From the IMG/VR virus record IMGVR_UViG_3300013132_000065, positions 1-53,252 of that record: DNA of 53,252 bases. The stretch is one strand, 5' to 3'. Positions 40,601 through 49,971 of this stretch are shown one piece after another; positions within the stretch are counted from its first letter, which is position 1; each line of letters starts with the position of its first letter. This stretch comes from a virus. The position numbers and the translations under genes were made by a program. Under the pieces are notes generated by a model. That model ran no database searches and was not told where the DNA came from. It was given only the letters and a program-made list of their open reading frames with translations.

Positions 40601-41649
40601 CTAATAGATTAGGGCTATTTTATTCACATGCTGATCAAGTTAATAAAGATATATTCAATCAATTTGCCGGACTTTCGTTAGACGATTACCTAGGTAATCC
40701 GGAAGATGAGTTTGAATCTATCTACCCTGAGCTAAACTTTATATCTAAAGAGTATTGGAAAAAGTTTTCAGATCGTAACGATATTAATGCTTATATACGA
40801 GTATTTAGTCAGTTTGATTTTACGTTATTTAATCAAATCAAGCAGTTATTGCCTGAACGTATTGATGATGTAATGGGCTTAATAGTCGAACCCAATGCAC
40901 TGGAACGTGCAAAGGTTCAAATAACAAAGCGTCCGGAATTATCAACACCGCAGTATGATATTTTACTAGAATCACCAGTACCTGACGCATCGGGTGAGTA
41001 TATTTTATACACAGCTAGTATTTCACCTTCGCCGGTATTGTCAGAAACAGTTACATTATATCATGTCAATGATAACGGTTATGCAGATACCGGTAATTAC
41101 CTCATGGATATCGATAGAGGAATTGACTTTGTATTACCATCGACATATAAGCACATATATACTGTATTTCCATATCAACAAGACCCCGTCTCAGCTGCTA
41201 GTATGGGTTTGCCGTTTGAAATTACCGGGTCTGAACATCCGTTAATTACCTCACCGTTAGGTAGTGTAATTGACTCATATCGTACTAGTAACGTATACAA
41301 ATTGGTAATATATCATTATTCGAGCAGTGTTGCCGGCAACAAATATATACGTGACAAGTATACAGCTGTTAGTAGATCACTAGGCTTGTATTATTCTAGA
41401 AGTTTAGATGTTGCTAACTACTATGATGATGTATATGAAAACAGCGAAAATATACGGTTCAGTGGCACACGTATTACATGCCCGGGTATAAATCAAAATT
41501 CTACTATATCAGCTATAGGGTTTAAACCAGTAATTGAAGTTTATGAAACAAATGCTAATCAATTAATATTTAATCAAACGCCAGTTCCTGATCCACGTGG
41601 CACTTCAACATCGCCTAGAATTGCTCCCGGAAACATAATAGTTAGATAA
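37681..41649 (+). CDS. Large baseplate/tail protein with lectin-like domain
   Basis: 1322 aa, the largest complete structural gene here. Around residues 534-562, NNLPYLLKTKGTERSIKALMNTYGIPQTLLSIREYGGP is a stretch typical of phage tail/baseplate proteins that extend outward. From about 586 to 843 the sequence (YALHLDGNSYVRYD... ending KFNGYIQEYREWMERL) has the pattern of a LamG/concanavalin-like sandwich, which often binds sugars. gp7 would be its size-class counterpart in T4; homology is not shown. Possible role in attaching fibres. Confidence 0.7.
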   Translation: MSLDRFSNREEILRNDGVTTGISWKLSDVDLLQLDLKNVTLSETADVELHAYVRDLGDYVVGGIIDEFGFEQNTIWIDHANAMAKFGITRGEFEIVINVHKPVLGNASEPIVFIKEISPDRRELHLKLIPTDDISLDGVVDNYLKEYGAPDAFALALNFGENRIYKIINQRDWRESDDVVVRLYTPLPDNIDVNDTAWIVEELIDPFVDNIFLYEEPPAPTTYTLRGANFDADSQYNTVTETEFKSWNTLLASNLTTSQQVVDKYFSGSLSGIQLGIDYSGFDNFVFYSSAKERLDNFIYKLELIEHYSSSISTLQNASGTDSNSLINNISINRDRMNSVIGGFDAWERWLYYEPTSSLSTHGISGSYIGAQGYTVTPWPKYLNNGSYKNHTSDSTIGTNWYTTLTSYAELYDQQNDSALVKTIPEHIRTDANNSEYELFVNMIGHHFDILYTYINALTKTYKPEEQPKLGVSKEILYNVAESLGWKLANGKQASSLWQYALGTNASGSYASTGSLFSKTDEEITTEVWRRIVNNLPYLLKTKGTERSIKALMNTYGIPQTLLSIREYGGPTVSDDAPILIEDKFNYALHLDGNSYVRYDTDYYRRDLFNHIQGTVPIPTDKVVPFSREIRFKPATKTTMQLLNTVSRITVTETYASSIILQHTASYSGSSEYGRIVYSHAQHPYGLFVVSGSTPWLPLYNGEFWNLHWYWSGSANVYNNNNSTLFNGKIKIDIYQKSNIRNTIIRTGSLQVGPFLDISANYVYPHLGWGTSFDDSYLFTGSIYIGGITGKSDTYNVFNSIDTTLLKQSNGYIPSKFNGYIQEYREWMERLDDNTLRQHTLNPTSYIGSLSATSSYTTLVRHYPFGTDLKAVNLSVNGTIISSSHPNQTIKDFSNPSGDAFNSNARAYGFSTPVNAERGNFEPVEERYYIKSISAGANTPRSQKIRLEDNYLVRALSPTNTGERSTFDYAPVDTNRLGLFYSHADQVNKDIFNQFAGLSLDDYLGNPEDEFESIYPELNFISKEYWKKFSDRNDINAYIRVFSQFDFTLFNQIKQLLPERIDDVMGLIVEPNALERAKVQITKRPELSTPQYDILLESPVPDASGEYILYTASISPSPVLSETVTLYHVNDNGYADTGNYLMDIDRGIDFVLPSTYKHIYTVFPYQQDPVSAASMGLPFEITGSEHPLITSPLGSVIDSYRTSNVYKLVIYHYSSSVAGNKYIRDKYTAVSRSLGLYYSRSLDVANYYDDVYENSENIRFSGTRITCPGINQNSTISAIGFKPVIEVYETNANQLIFNQTPVPDPRGTSTSPRIAPGNIIVR

Positions 41650-41662
41650 TTATTACCTACAT

Positions 41663-41670
41663 ATATTTAT
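41663..41670 (+). promoter_or_regulatory. Candidate late promoter ATATTTAT
   Basis: 18 bases before the ATG at 41689 with GATGGGAA in the leader. Confidence 0.53.
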
Positions 41671-41688
41671 TAAAAAGATGGGAAAAAC

Positions 41689-42360
41689 ATGGGATATTTA
41701 AACAATAGTACTATAACAATCGATGCGATTCTAACAAAAAAAGGACGTGAATTGTTAGCCCGCGGTAGAGATGAATTTAAGATTACTCAATTTGCATTAG
41801 CAGATGATGAAGTGGATTATGATCTATACAATCCAGATCATCCTCTAGGAACTGCATACTATGGAGCTGCGATTGAAAATATGCCTATTGTAGAAGCGTT
41901 GCCGGATGAAACACAGATGTTAAAGTATAAACTCGTTACCTTGCCTAAAGGTACAGCAAATATACCAGTCGTGAGTATCGGCCAATCTGCAGTTTCGTTA
42001 GAAAATAATCAATCATATGTAATACGACCACAGACCGTAAACTTCCAAGGCGGTAATCGTACATTTGGCTATACTGCAATTTTATCAGATTCTGATGCGG
42101 GTACGTTATCAGCGACTGTAGCAGCTCCTAATGTTAATGCCGCAGCCTCTGCACCTCAATTTATCGGTGACTCGGAAGCTGCACAAAGTATCACAGTAAC
42201 AGGTCTAGAGTTTGAGTTTGTAGCAAAACCGCAATTATTATCATCTAAAACAGCAACAATACTTATCATTGGAAATGAAACAGGTGGACGTGCTACATTA
42301 AACGTCACAGTTAACCGTGTACAAGTAGCAACGGTTGCTCCAACATCGGCTACAAGATAA
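41689..42360 (+). CDS. Structural protein, 223 aa
   Basis: MGYLNNSTITIDAILTKKGRELLARGRDEFKITQFALADDEVDYDLYNP is a start common to virion proteins of large phages. The second half is rich in Ala, Thr and Val and looks like an Ig-like beta sandwich (QSITVTGLEFEFVAKPQLLSSKTATILIIG). Probably a tail or baseplate-exposed protein. Opens a three-gene set with the next two. Confidence 0.7.
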   Translation: MGYLNNSTITIDAILTKKGRELLARGRDEFKITQFALADDEVDYDLYNPDHPLGTAYYGAAIENMPIVEALPDETQMLKYKLVTLPKGTANIPVVSIGQSAVSLENNQSYVIRPQTVNFQGGNRTFGYTAILSDSDAGTLSATVAAPNVNAAASAPQFIGDSEAAQSITVTGLEFEFVAKPQLLSSKTATILIIGNETGGRATLNVTVNRVQVATVAPTSATR

Positions 42361-42374
42361 AAGGATAGAAATCT

Positions 42375-43601
42375 ATGGCAATTAATAATCGTTCAGTAGC
42401 ACCAGTCTCGAGGTTTGCTACAAGTCCGGCTAATTCGAACAATGTAAACGCTCGGGTAAATGATCTAGCTAGACAATTAGCAAATGACATTTTAAGTGAA
42501 AGAGAGCAAGCTGCACTACGATCGAGAAATGGTCGTATATTTACGCCTTTCGCGGTTCCCGATGATGTATTATCAAATCAAGTTGAAACGGTAACTAAAG
42601 GATTATTTTCTGATAATGCCGGCAGTATGACATCGTTTTTTACTAGTTCTACTGCAACGACAACGCAACGGTCATATTTTTATGAATTATATGATAAGAG
42701 ATTAAGTACAAATCCAACTGCCACTCCTATGCTGTCAATTGCATACGGACATTATTATGGGTCTGGGTCTGTCGATCTTACAGGCAATTTAAATAATGAT
42801 ACGCCGGCACGTGCTATTTACAAACAATATGCACAATTATTATTACCACCGAATGACCGTAAATTTACATTTAATGGTGTTGATAGTGATTATATTTATG
42901 TATTAAATTTTAATAGAGCACGATTCCGCGAAAAGTTAGATCCAGGTAATTTTGAAATTACATTAGCTCAAATGAATGGCCCGGGCTCGCCGGCGACTAC
43001 AGGTACCGGATATCGACAAATTATTGATGATTCATCTATTTCATCTGCAACCGAAGGTGAAGCAGGTCAAATATATAATTTAATATCTGGTTCTATTGAC
43101 GGTGGTACGAAAATATTTAATCGGTCTAGTCCTACATATTTCGGATTATTTTATCCACAACATGGTATAGCTATTTTAAACGGTGTACAAGTAAATAAAC
43201 CATTAGCTAATGGTGGGTTAAATTTTGGTACAGCTACCGGCAGCCAGGTTGAGGGTAACAATCGTCAACGGCTGTATTTATCATTATCAGCGTCAGATGC
43301 TCGTACACCGGCTGCTATTAATGGCGGAATACAGGGTAGATCTGCAGAACAAGTTAAATCTACATATTATTTCGTACGCGTTAAAAATGCTGAGTACAAT
43401 TACTCGAATAATCCTACATTTGCTTCTGGTTCATTAGGACAATTAGCATATAGTTCATTTGTCAATGATCCACGTACGTATATTACAACAGTAGGATTAT
43501 ATAACGATCGTCGCGAGTTGTTGGCGGTAGCTAAACTAAGTCAACCACTACTTAAATCATTTACTAGAGAAGCATTAATTAAAGTTAAATTAGACTTTTA
43601 A
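42375..43601 (+). CDS. Structural protein, 408 aa
   Basis: Contains GRIFTPFAVPDDVLSN and a strand-rich middle (RKFTFNGVDSDYIYVLNFNRARFREKLDPGNFEITL). The last ~45 residues, YITTVGLYNDRRELLAVAKLSQPLLKSF...KVKLDF, are clearly related to the C-terminus of the next gene. The shared C-terminal module suggests both bind the same partner in the virion. Family function unknown. Confidence 0.7.
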   Translation: MAINNRSVAPVSRFATSPANSNNVNARVNDLARQLANDILSEREQAALRSRNGRIFTPFAVPDDVLSNQVETVTKGLFSDNAGSMTSFFTSSTATTTQRSYFYELYDKRLSTNPTATPMLSIAYGHYYGSGSVDLTGNLNNDTPARAIYKQYAQLLLPPNDRKFTFNGVDSDYIYVLNFNRARFREKLDPGNFEITLAQMNGPGSPATTGTGYRQIIDDSSISSATEGEAGQIYNLISGSIDGGTKIFNRSSPTYFGLFYPQHGIAILNGVQVNKPLANGGLNFGTATGSQVEGNNRQRLYLSLSASDARTPAAINGGIQGRSAEQVKSTYYFVRVKNAEYNYSNNPTFASGSLGQLAYSSFVNDPRTYITTVGLYNDRRELLAVAKLSQPLLKSFTREALIKVKLDF

Positions 43602-43611
43602 TTGAGATGTC

Positions 43612-45351
43612 ATGCCAGCAACGCCTACAGTCTTTCATGGCATTAGATCAAATGATTTTCAACGCCGGCCGTTTCGAGCGTATAAACGATATCGTTTAAC
43701 GAATACGACTTATTCAGGATCCGGTGCTGCTTTTCAACAAGCGTTATACACATCAAATAGAATTGATTTATTTGATACAACTGTAACGTATCCGACGAAT
43801 TCATATGATGATTCAAATCAGCATGTAATCTGGAAATGGATAGATCATCGATATTACAGACATCCGTATGATCCCGCTAAATCATTTGAATTAACCAATC
43901 GCGATAAAAATATAAAGCGTTTAGATATATCAGCATCGGTTATTACATTACCTTATTTAAACGTGGGCGAACGTATTAAACCCGGTTCTATATCAATATC
44001 TGCTACCCCTGTTAATACAGCAATAACATTAGCTGATGACTATCAAGGCAACTTACGTGATCCATTAATTAGGACAGCTTCGTTTGCAAATGACAAACGT
44101 AATGTTTTTTATTTATCATTCAACGATAAATTTAGAAAATTTCCGTACGGCTTGGGTGTTTATGATACTAGTAGCATTCAATATATATTAAATAAACAAG
44201 AACGTAGCGATGCTACAATACAGAATGTTGAGTTAATTAACGGTATTACCGCAAAAAATTCATCTAAAACTATCGGACGCGCTGGTAAATTTACAACAAA
44301 TGCATTTATACGTATACCACATGATGATATTTTTAATAGATTTCAGGCATGTGATGAATGGACAATATCATTTTGGTATAAAACTGAAGCTGAAAATGAT
44401 GCACAAGCTACGTTAATTAGTAAGATCGGTGAGGTTACAGAACGTAAGTTAATTACATCGAATGGACAAAATGTAGTACGTGATGTTATTAAGCCTATAG
44501 CTAGTTTACCAGCTATACATAACGGTAATTGGTCTTCATATAGAATGCCATTTTATTTAGGTGTACGCCAGTCGGGAGCGGGTGAATATGTTTATTTTAG
44601 ATCAAGTAACGGATCGCGTGATATTGTAGTTAGTTCTAGTTTACTAACTTCGGAGACATGGCGACATGTCGCGGTTAGAAATTCTGGCTCTATGTGTAGG
44701 TTATATTTAAACGGTGTTGCTAGTAGTAATTCGAGTTCATTACCAAATTTAACATCTAACATGTCTAACGTTTTAATAGGAAAGGGGTCTACGTTAGTCA
44801 ATAACAGTGTCGATATTAGTATGAGCGAAATTAGATTCTATGATTATGCCGCGAGTGCTACGGAGATTACTTCATTAGCTAACAATCATTTTTTATCAGC
44901 ATCATGTTTACAGACCAATGTCGTAGGTAATGCATTTTATCGTAACGGTCAAATTATAGTATCATCGCCATTACCAAGATATAATTCCGGTTCGGGCTTT
45001 TTTGGAAAAACGTGGTCGCTTTCATATCAAGGGCAACATACAATATATGAAAATGAAGTGTTAGTACGTATACCCGCAGATCAATTAAATGTATCAACGA
45101 ATCCATCTGCTACATATCAGCCAGCGACTGTATTAAATAGTGCATGTGATACAGGCGATTCACCTAACAATAAGTTAACTCCGGGCGAGTTACGTAAGCC
45201 CATGTTCCTCGATGGTACAGCTAAACCGTATATTACAACGATCGGTTTATATAATGATACGGGTGAATTGCTAGTAGTTGGTAAATTAGCGACACCAGTG
45301 CAAAAGCGAGATGATATTGATATGAGTATTGTCGTACGCTGGGATTACTAA
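43612..45351 (+). CDS. Structural protein with LamG-like domain
   Basis: 579 aa. About residues 229-426: AFIRIPHDDIFNRFQACDEWTISFWYKTE, then ETWRHVAVRNSGSMCRLYLNG, then LIGKGSTLVNNSVDISMSEIRFYDYA, the strand order of LamG/concanavalin sandwiches that bind glycans. The C-terminus (YITTIGLYNDTGELLVVGKLATPVQK...VVRWDY) repeats that of the previous gene. Candidate receptor-contacting or adhesion protein of the tail. Confidence 0.75.
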   Translation: MPATPTVFHGIRSNDFQRRPFRAYKRYRLTNTTYSGSGAAFQQALYTSNRIDLFDTTVTYPTNSYDDSNQHVIWKWIDHRYYRHPYDPAKSFELTNRDKNIKRLDISASVITLPYLNVGERIKPGSISISATPVNTAITLADDYQGNLRDPLIRTASFANDKRNVFYLSFNDKFRKFPYGLGVYDTSSIQYILNKQERSDATIQNVELINGITAKNSSKTIGRAGKFTTNAFIRIPHDDIFNRFQACDEWTISFWYKTEAENDAQATLISKIGEVTERKLITSNGQNVVRDVIKPIASLPAIHNGNWSSYRMPFYLGVRQSGAGEYVYFRSSNGSRDIVVSSSLLTSETWRHVAVRNSGSMCRLYLNGVASSNSSSLPNLTSNMSNVLIGKGSTLVNNSVDISMSEIRFYDYAASATEITSLANNHFLSASCLQTNVVGNAFYRNGQIIVSSPLPRYNSGSGFFGKTWSLSYQGQHTIYENEVLVRIPADQLNVSTNPSATYQPATVLNSACDTGDSPNNKLTPGELRKPMFLDGTAKPYITTIGLYNDTGELLVVGKLATPVQKRDDIDMSIVVRWDY

Positions 45352-45374
45352 AAATAGTTACAGGGAAATGAGTT

Positions 45375-45782
45375 ATGGCATGGAAATCAAAATCTAAAAT
45401 ACGACGCAATGCAATTAAACATGGATATAGATCCGGGTTTGAATTAAAAGTTGCTGAACAGTTAAATGAAGAATCTATACAATTCGGATATGAAGATACG
45501 GTTATAAATTATATTAAACCTGAAACAAGACATAAGTATACGATTGACTTTAGTCTACCTAACGGCATTTTAGTTGAAACTAAAGGTAGGTGGACACTCG
45601 AGGACCGTAAAAAACATTTGCTAGTAAAAGCTCAACACCCGGAATTAGATATACGCATAGTATTTCAGAGCGCATCTACTAAAATATCTAAAGGCTCAAA
45701 GACTACATACGCGGACTTTTGTATAAAACATAATATCATATGGGCAGAAAAAAAAGTACCGGAAAGTTGGTATAACTCTTGA
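45375..45782 (+). CDS. Holliday-junction resolvase, T7 endonuclease I-like
   Basis: 135 aa. Close match to T7 gp3: FELKVAEQLNEE, YTIDFSLPNGILVETKG, DRKKHLLVKAQHPELDIRIVF, then KISKGSKTTYADFCIKH. Catalytic residues by position: Glu23, Asp58, Glu68 and Lys70. It would cut four-way and branched DNA before packaging. T4 uses an unrelated enzyme (gp49), so this is a swap of a functional part. It sits between tail genes and primase. Confidence 0.93.
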   Translation: MAWKSKSKIRRNAIKHGYRSGFELKVAEQLNEESIQFGYEDTVINYIKPETRHKYTIDFSLPNGILVETKGRWTLEDRKKHLLVKAQHPELDIRIVFQSASTKISKGSKTTYADFCIKHNIIWAEKKVPESWYNS

Positions 45783-45901
45783 CCTTATGAGATTTTGTTA
45801 ATAAATTCGTTATTAATTAATTTTCATTTAAATATGAAACATGTTTGAATGAAACATTGATGTTTGTAAATGATCAATGCTATTAAATATTAATACAAAA
45901 C

Positions 45902-46828
45902 ATGAGCGTGCAGTCTGTCATTACATTGTTAAATTCTGTTTTAGGTAGTGGCAAGCACACTTCGGAGGATGATATTGCATATCACTGTCCTTTTTGTAGT
46001 CATCATAAACGTAAGTTAGAGATTAATATACGATCGCAACATTGGCACTGTTGGGTTTGTAATACGTCCGGACGTAAGTTAGGTATTTTATTTCGCAAAC
46101 TAAATGTATCGCGCGATAAAATTGCAAAATTAACAACATTACTAGATGATGTTCAGCCTAGACCTTCGAAGACTAGTACCGATACGCCGATTGTTAGTTT
46201 ACCTAATGAATTTAAGCCATTGTGGGTAATCAACCAAGTATCACCTGAATTTCGTAACGCCGTTGCATATCTAAAGTCACGTGGTATCACAATATATGAT
46301 ATTCTTAAATATAGAATAGGATACTGCGAAGATGGTATGTATAGTGGTAAAATTATCATACCTAGTTACGATGCTAGCGGTAATTTAAATTATTTTGTAT
46401 CACGTGCATACTATGCAAACGATCGGATCAAACATAAAAATCCTGCTATATCAAAAGATATTGTCGGCTTTGAGCTGCATATAAACTGGCATATGCCGAT
46501 TGTGCTAGTCGAAGGAGCATTTGATGCAATTGCTGTTAAGCGTAATGCCATACCGCTGTTTGGTAAAACTATTTCAAATGCATTGAAGCGTCGTATTATA
46601 GAAAAGGGTGTCCGAGACATTTATATATGTTTAGATGATGATGCTAAAAAACAGTCGATTGAGGCAGCTGAATATTTTATTGCTAACGGGGTCAATGTAT
46701 ACGTTGTAGATATTTCAGGTAAAGATCCATCTGAATTAGGGTTTGCTCGTATTACACAATTAATTAATAGTGCATGTCAATTATCTGCACATAGACTAAT
46801 GGAAGAAAAAATCTTATGCGCACTATAA
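45902..46828 (+). CDS. DNA primase, DnaG/gp61-like
   Basis: 308 aa. N-terminal zinc finger with Cys29, Cys32, Cys50 and Cys53 (HCPFC...HCWVC). Toprim domain: VEGAFDAIAV with Glu204, then CLDDDAKK with Asp245-247. Makes RNA primers for the lagging strand. It is smaller than cellular DnaG and close to phage primases in length. No helicase domain is attached. Its last 13 bases overlap the Mre11-Rad50 fusion gene. Confidence 0.87.
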   Translation: MSVQSVITLLNSVLGSGKHTSEDDIAYHCPFCSHHKRKLEINIRSQHWHCWVCNTSGRKLGILFRKLNVSRDKIAKLTTLLDDVQPRPSKTSTDTPIVSLPNEFKPLWVINQVSPEFRNAVAYLKSRGITIYDILKYRIGYCEDGMYSGKIIIPSYDASGNLNYFVSRAYYANDRIKHKNPAISKDIVGFELHINWHMPIVLVEGAFDAIAVKRNAIPLFGKTISNALKRRIIEKGVRDIYICLDDDAKKQSIEAAEYFIANGVNVYVVDISGKDPSELGFARITQLINSACQLSAHRLMEEKILCAL

Positions 46829-49800
46829 ACATTGGATTAGATCATATTGATCGTATTTATCACATTGCTGATGTACATATTCGTAACGTAAAACGACATA
46901 AAGAGTATGAACAGGTCTTTAAAAAGTTATATAGCTATATAAAAAAGACAAAGACAGCAAATTCAGTTATTTATCTAGCCGGCGATATAGTGCATGCCAA
47001 GACTGACATGTCGCCAGAATTAGTGCATCAGGTAGCAGAATTTTTCCGTAAATTAGCTGATATCGCGCCAGTGTTATTGATTACAGGAAATCATGATTGT
47101 AACTTAAATAACTCGAGTCGATTAGATGCCCTATCTCCCATTGTTACAGCCGTAAAACATCCTAATATACACTATCTTAAAGACAACGGTATATACTTGA
47201 TATCAGGTATACACTTTAATGTTATGTCCGTGTTTAACAAGCCATCTGATTATATTAAAGCAGATGATTTTACTGGCGAGTATAAGATTGCATTACATCA
47301 TGGCGCTGTTAATAATGCATCAACAGACGCTGGATTTTCGTTAAGTAACACACATGTAACTACTGAAATTTTTAATGGATATGATATATCACTGCTAGGT
47401 GATATTCATAAAATGCAGTTTTTAAATAATGATAAAACTATAGCATATGCTGGTTCATTAATTCAACAGAATCATGGTGAAGGATTAAAACATGGTATTT
47501 TAGTTTGGGATATTGCAACTCGTACGGCTGAATTTGTAAAAATAGAAAATGTTTTCGGGTATTATACATTTATCGTAGATCAAGGCAAGATTCAAAACCC
47601 GTCTGCAGACGTGCCTAAAAAACCTAGGTTACGTATTAAAGTAACAGACACTGATACGGCTGATTTAAAATCAATTATATCAGAAATAAAGCAGTTATAC
47701 TCGGTGCAGGAAATTGCAATACAAAAAGTAAATGCGCTAAATACATCTAACATACAGCAAAAAATTAATTTTGGTGATGTGAGAGATGTTGAATGGCAAA
47801 ATAACAATATTACTGATTATTTGTCTAACGAGTTAGCTTTAGAAGATGCTACACTAGATGTTGTACGCCATATAAATCGTTTAGTACACTCTAGATTACC
47901 AGAATCTGAGTTAACACGAAATGTTATATGGACACCTAAATATTTTGAATTTTCTAACATGTTTAGTTACGGCGAAAATAATGTCATTAACTTTGATAAT
48001 ATTCATGGAACTAATGGATTATTTGCACCAAACGCTAGCGGTAAGTCTACATTATTAGATGCGTTAGCATTTTGTTGTTTTGATAAATGTAGCCGTACTA
48101 CTAAGGCTATTCATGTATTAAATAACAAAAAATCATCATTTGTATGTAAATTTTGTTTTGACTTAAACGGTAAACATTATGTGATTGAGCGTACTGGCAT
48201 AAAAAATAACAAAGGGCATGTTAAAGTAGATGTTAACTTTTGGCATGAAGAAGCAGATGGAACTATTGAATCATTAAACGGTGACCAGCGTGATAGTACC
48301 AATAAAATTATACGTCAATTTTTAGGTTCATATGAAGACTTCGTGTTAACAGCACTATCATTACAAAACAATAATTCCGGATTTATTGATAAATCACAAC
48401 GCGAACGTAAAGATCTACTGTCACAGTTTTTAGACATTGATATATTTGAATTGCAATATCAAATTGCCGCGGAAGACATACGAGAAACCGCATCAATTAT
48501 CAAAGAGTATAAAAGGCAAGATCATTCATCTATATTAGCCACTAATGAACAATTGATTATGCAGTTAGAAACGCCGTTACAACGTATGCAAGATGAGCGT
48601 GATCAACATATGACAATGTTTAGTGATTTAACAGATATTATTGTAAACTTAACAGGTGAATTAAAATATATAGACGCTGATATTTCTAGCATTGATGACT
48701 TGCGTGTTGAATATGAACAACTGCAATTGCATATAGCATCACTACAAGACACACTGCAACACAAGCAAGATTATCATCATCAAGTAACTACAGAACTAGT
48801 ACAAATAGATAATGACCTTAAAACGTATGATATTCATGAGTTGCAACGATTAGCTAATGAATATGAAAGAGTTGAACTAGAAATAAGCAAAATAAAACAG
48901 GAGCTTGTTTTAGCAGAACGCGTCATTGACCATGCTAACAATATTGTTTCAAAACTAGATAAACATCAATGGGACCCGAACTGCCAGTACTGTATGGCAA
49001 ACCCATGGTTGCAAGAATCTAAAGAAACGGCAGATAAATTACCAAGCCTTATTAAGCAACGTGATGTGTATCGGCAACAATTAACTGATTTAACATCATT
49101 ATTTAATAGACTAGCCGCGGATAAAATATATGATAAGTTAAATGAGTATAGCACGTTACAGACAAAACAGCAACGTGTAGAAAATGATATGCAGCGCGCA
49201 CAAAATGAGATTGATGCAACAGTTAACAAGATTACTGCGCAAGATGAGTTATTGAAAACAGTAATACAACGATTACGAGCTGCAATTGAACGTAAAGATG
49301 ATATTGAATTTAACAAGCGTAAGCGTGAAGAAATCTCGGATGTACGGTCTGAACAAGAGCAGCTTAAGCAGGAAATTGAATTGTTAGATGATAAACTCAT
49401 GACAATATCAGGTAAACTTCAAGTTGCAAAAAATTCACGTGATGAGGCTATTAAATCAATCGCTAGACTAAAAGACTTAGAAATACAATACAAAGGATAT
49501 GAATATTATTTGTTAGCTGTAAAACGTGACGGCGTACCATATCAATTGATTTCTCGAGCATTACCGCAACTTGAGGCTGAGATAAATAATATTTTAAATC
49601 AAATTGTTGATTTTAGTGTTATGTTAGAAACAGATGGTAAAAATATCAATGCATATATTGTATATGATGATAATAACTATTGGCCAATTGAATTGACCTC
49701 CGGAATGGAAAAGTTTATTGCAAGTCTAGCTATTAGGGCATCATTAATTAATATTACTAGTTTACCACGTCCAAATTTCTTAGCAATTGACGAAGGCTTT

Positions 49801-49971
49801 GGTGTATTAGACTCTGATAATCTTAATAGTATGTATTTATTGTTTGATTACTTAAAGTCACAATTCGGATTCATTATGTGTATTTCGCACATTGATGCAA
49901 TGCGAGATGTTGTAGATCGCCTAGTTGAAATCAAAAAAGTAAATGGATATTCGCAAATAAATTATGCTTGA
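46816..49971 (+). CDS. 46/47: Fused Mre11-Rad50 (gp47-gp46) recombination nuclease
   Basis: 1051 aa. Residues 1-~340 form the Mre11/SbcD phosphoesterase: ADVH (18-21), AGDIVH (55-60), GNHD (91-94), HHG (161-163), GDIH (195-198). Residues ~370-1051 form Rad50/SbcC: Walker A APNASGKST (about 402-410), zinc hook C723-Q-Y-C726 between two coiled-coil arms, signature LTSGMEKF (about 961-968) and Walker B LAIDEGFGVLD with Asp992-Glu993. T4 and most relatives make these as two genes. The complex resects DNA ends for recombination-driven replication and degrades host DNA. No frameshift or internal stop is seen. Confidence 0.93.
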   Translation: MRTINIGLDHIDRIYHIADVHIRNVKRHKEYEQVFKKLYSYIKKTKTANSVIYLAGDIVHAKTDMSPELVHQVAEFFRKLADIAPVLLITGNHDCNLNNSSRLDALSPIVTAVKHPNIHYLKDNGIYLISGIHFNVMSVFNKPSDYIKADDFTGEYKIALHHGAVNNASTDAGFSLSNTHVTTEIFNGYDISLLGDIHKMQFLNNDKTIAYAGSLIQQNHGEGLKHGILVWDIATRTAEFVKIENVFGYYTFIVDQGKIQNPSADVPKKPRLRIKVTDTDTADLKSIISEIKQLYSVQEIAIQKVNALNTSNIQQKINFGDVRDVEWQNNNITDYLSNELALEDATLDVVRHINRLVHSRLPESELTRNVIWTPKYFEFSNMFSYGENNVINFDNIHGTNGLFAPNASGKSTLLDALAFCCFDKCSRTTKAIHVLNNKKSSFVCKFCFDLNGKHYVIERTGIKNNKGHVKVDVNFWHEEADGTIESLNGDQRDSTNKIIRQFLGSYEDFVLTALSLQNNNSGFIDKSQRERKDLLSQFLDIDIFELQYQIAAEDIRETASIIKEYKRQDHSSILATNEQLIMQLETPLQRMQDERDQHMTMFSDLTDIIVNLTGELKYIDADISSIDDLRVEYEQLQLHIASLQDTLQHKQDYHHQVTTELVQIDNDLKTYDIHELQRLANEYERVELEISKIKQELVLAERVIDHANNIVSKLDKHQWDPNCQYCMANPWLQESKETADKLPSLIKQRDVYRQQLTDLTSLFNRLAADKIYDKLNEYSTLQTKQQRVENDMQRAQNEIDATVNKITAQDELLKTVIQRLRAAIERKDDIEFNKRKREEISDVRSEQEQLKQEIELLDDKLMTISGKLQVAKNSRDEAIKSIARLKDLEIQYKGYEYYLLAVKRDGVPYQLISRALPQLEAEINNILNQIVDFSVMLETDGKNINAYIVYDDNNYWPIELTSGMEKFIASLAIRASLINITSLPRPNFLAIDEGFGVLDSDNLNSMYLLFDYLKSQFGFIMCISHIDAMRDVVDRLVEIKKVNGYSQINYA

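Noticed and set aside
48966-49400. Minus-strand open frame of 144 codons
   Set aside because: Opposite the coiled-coil arm of the Rad50 part; its Ser/Cys-rich product is the usual shadow of a Glu/Gln/Lys-rich coiled coil.
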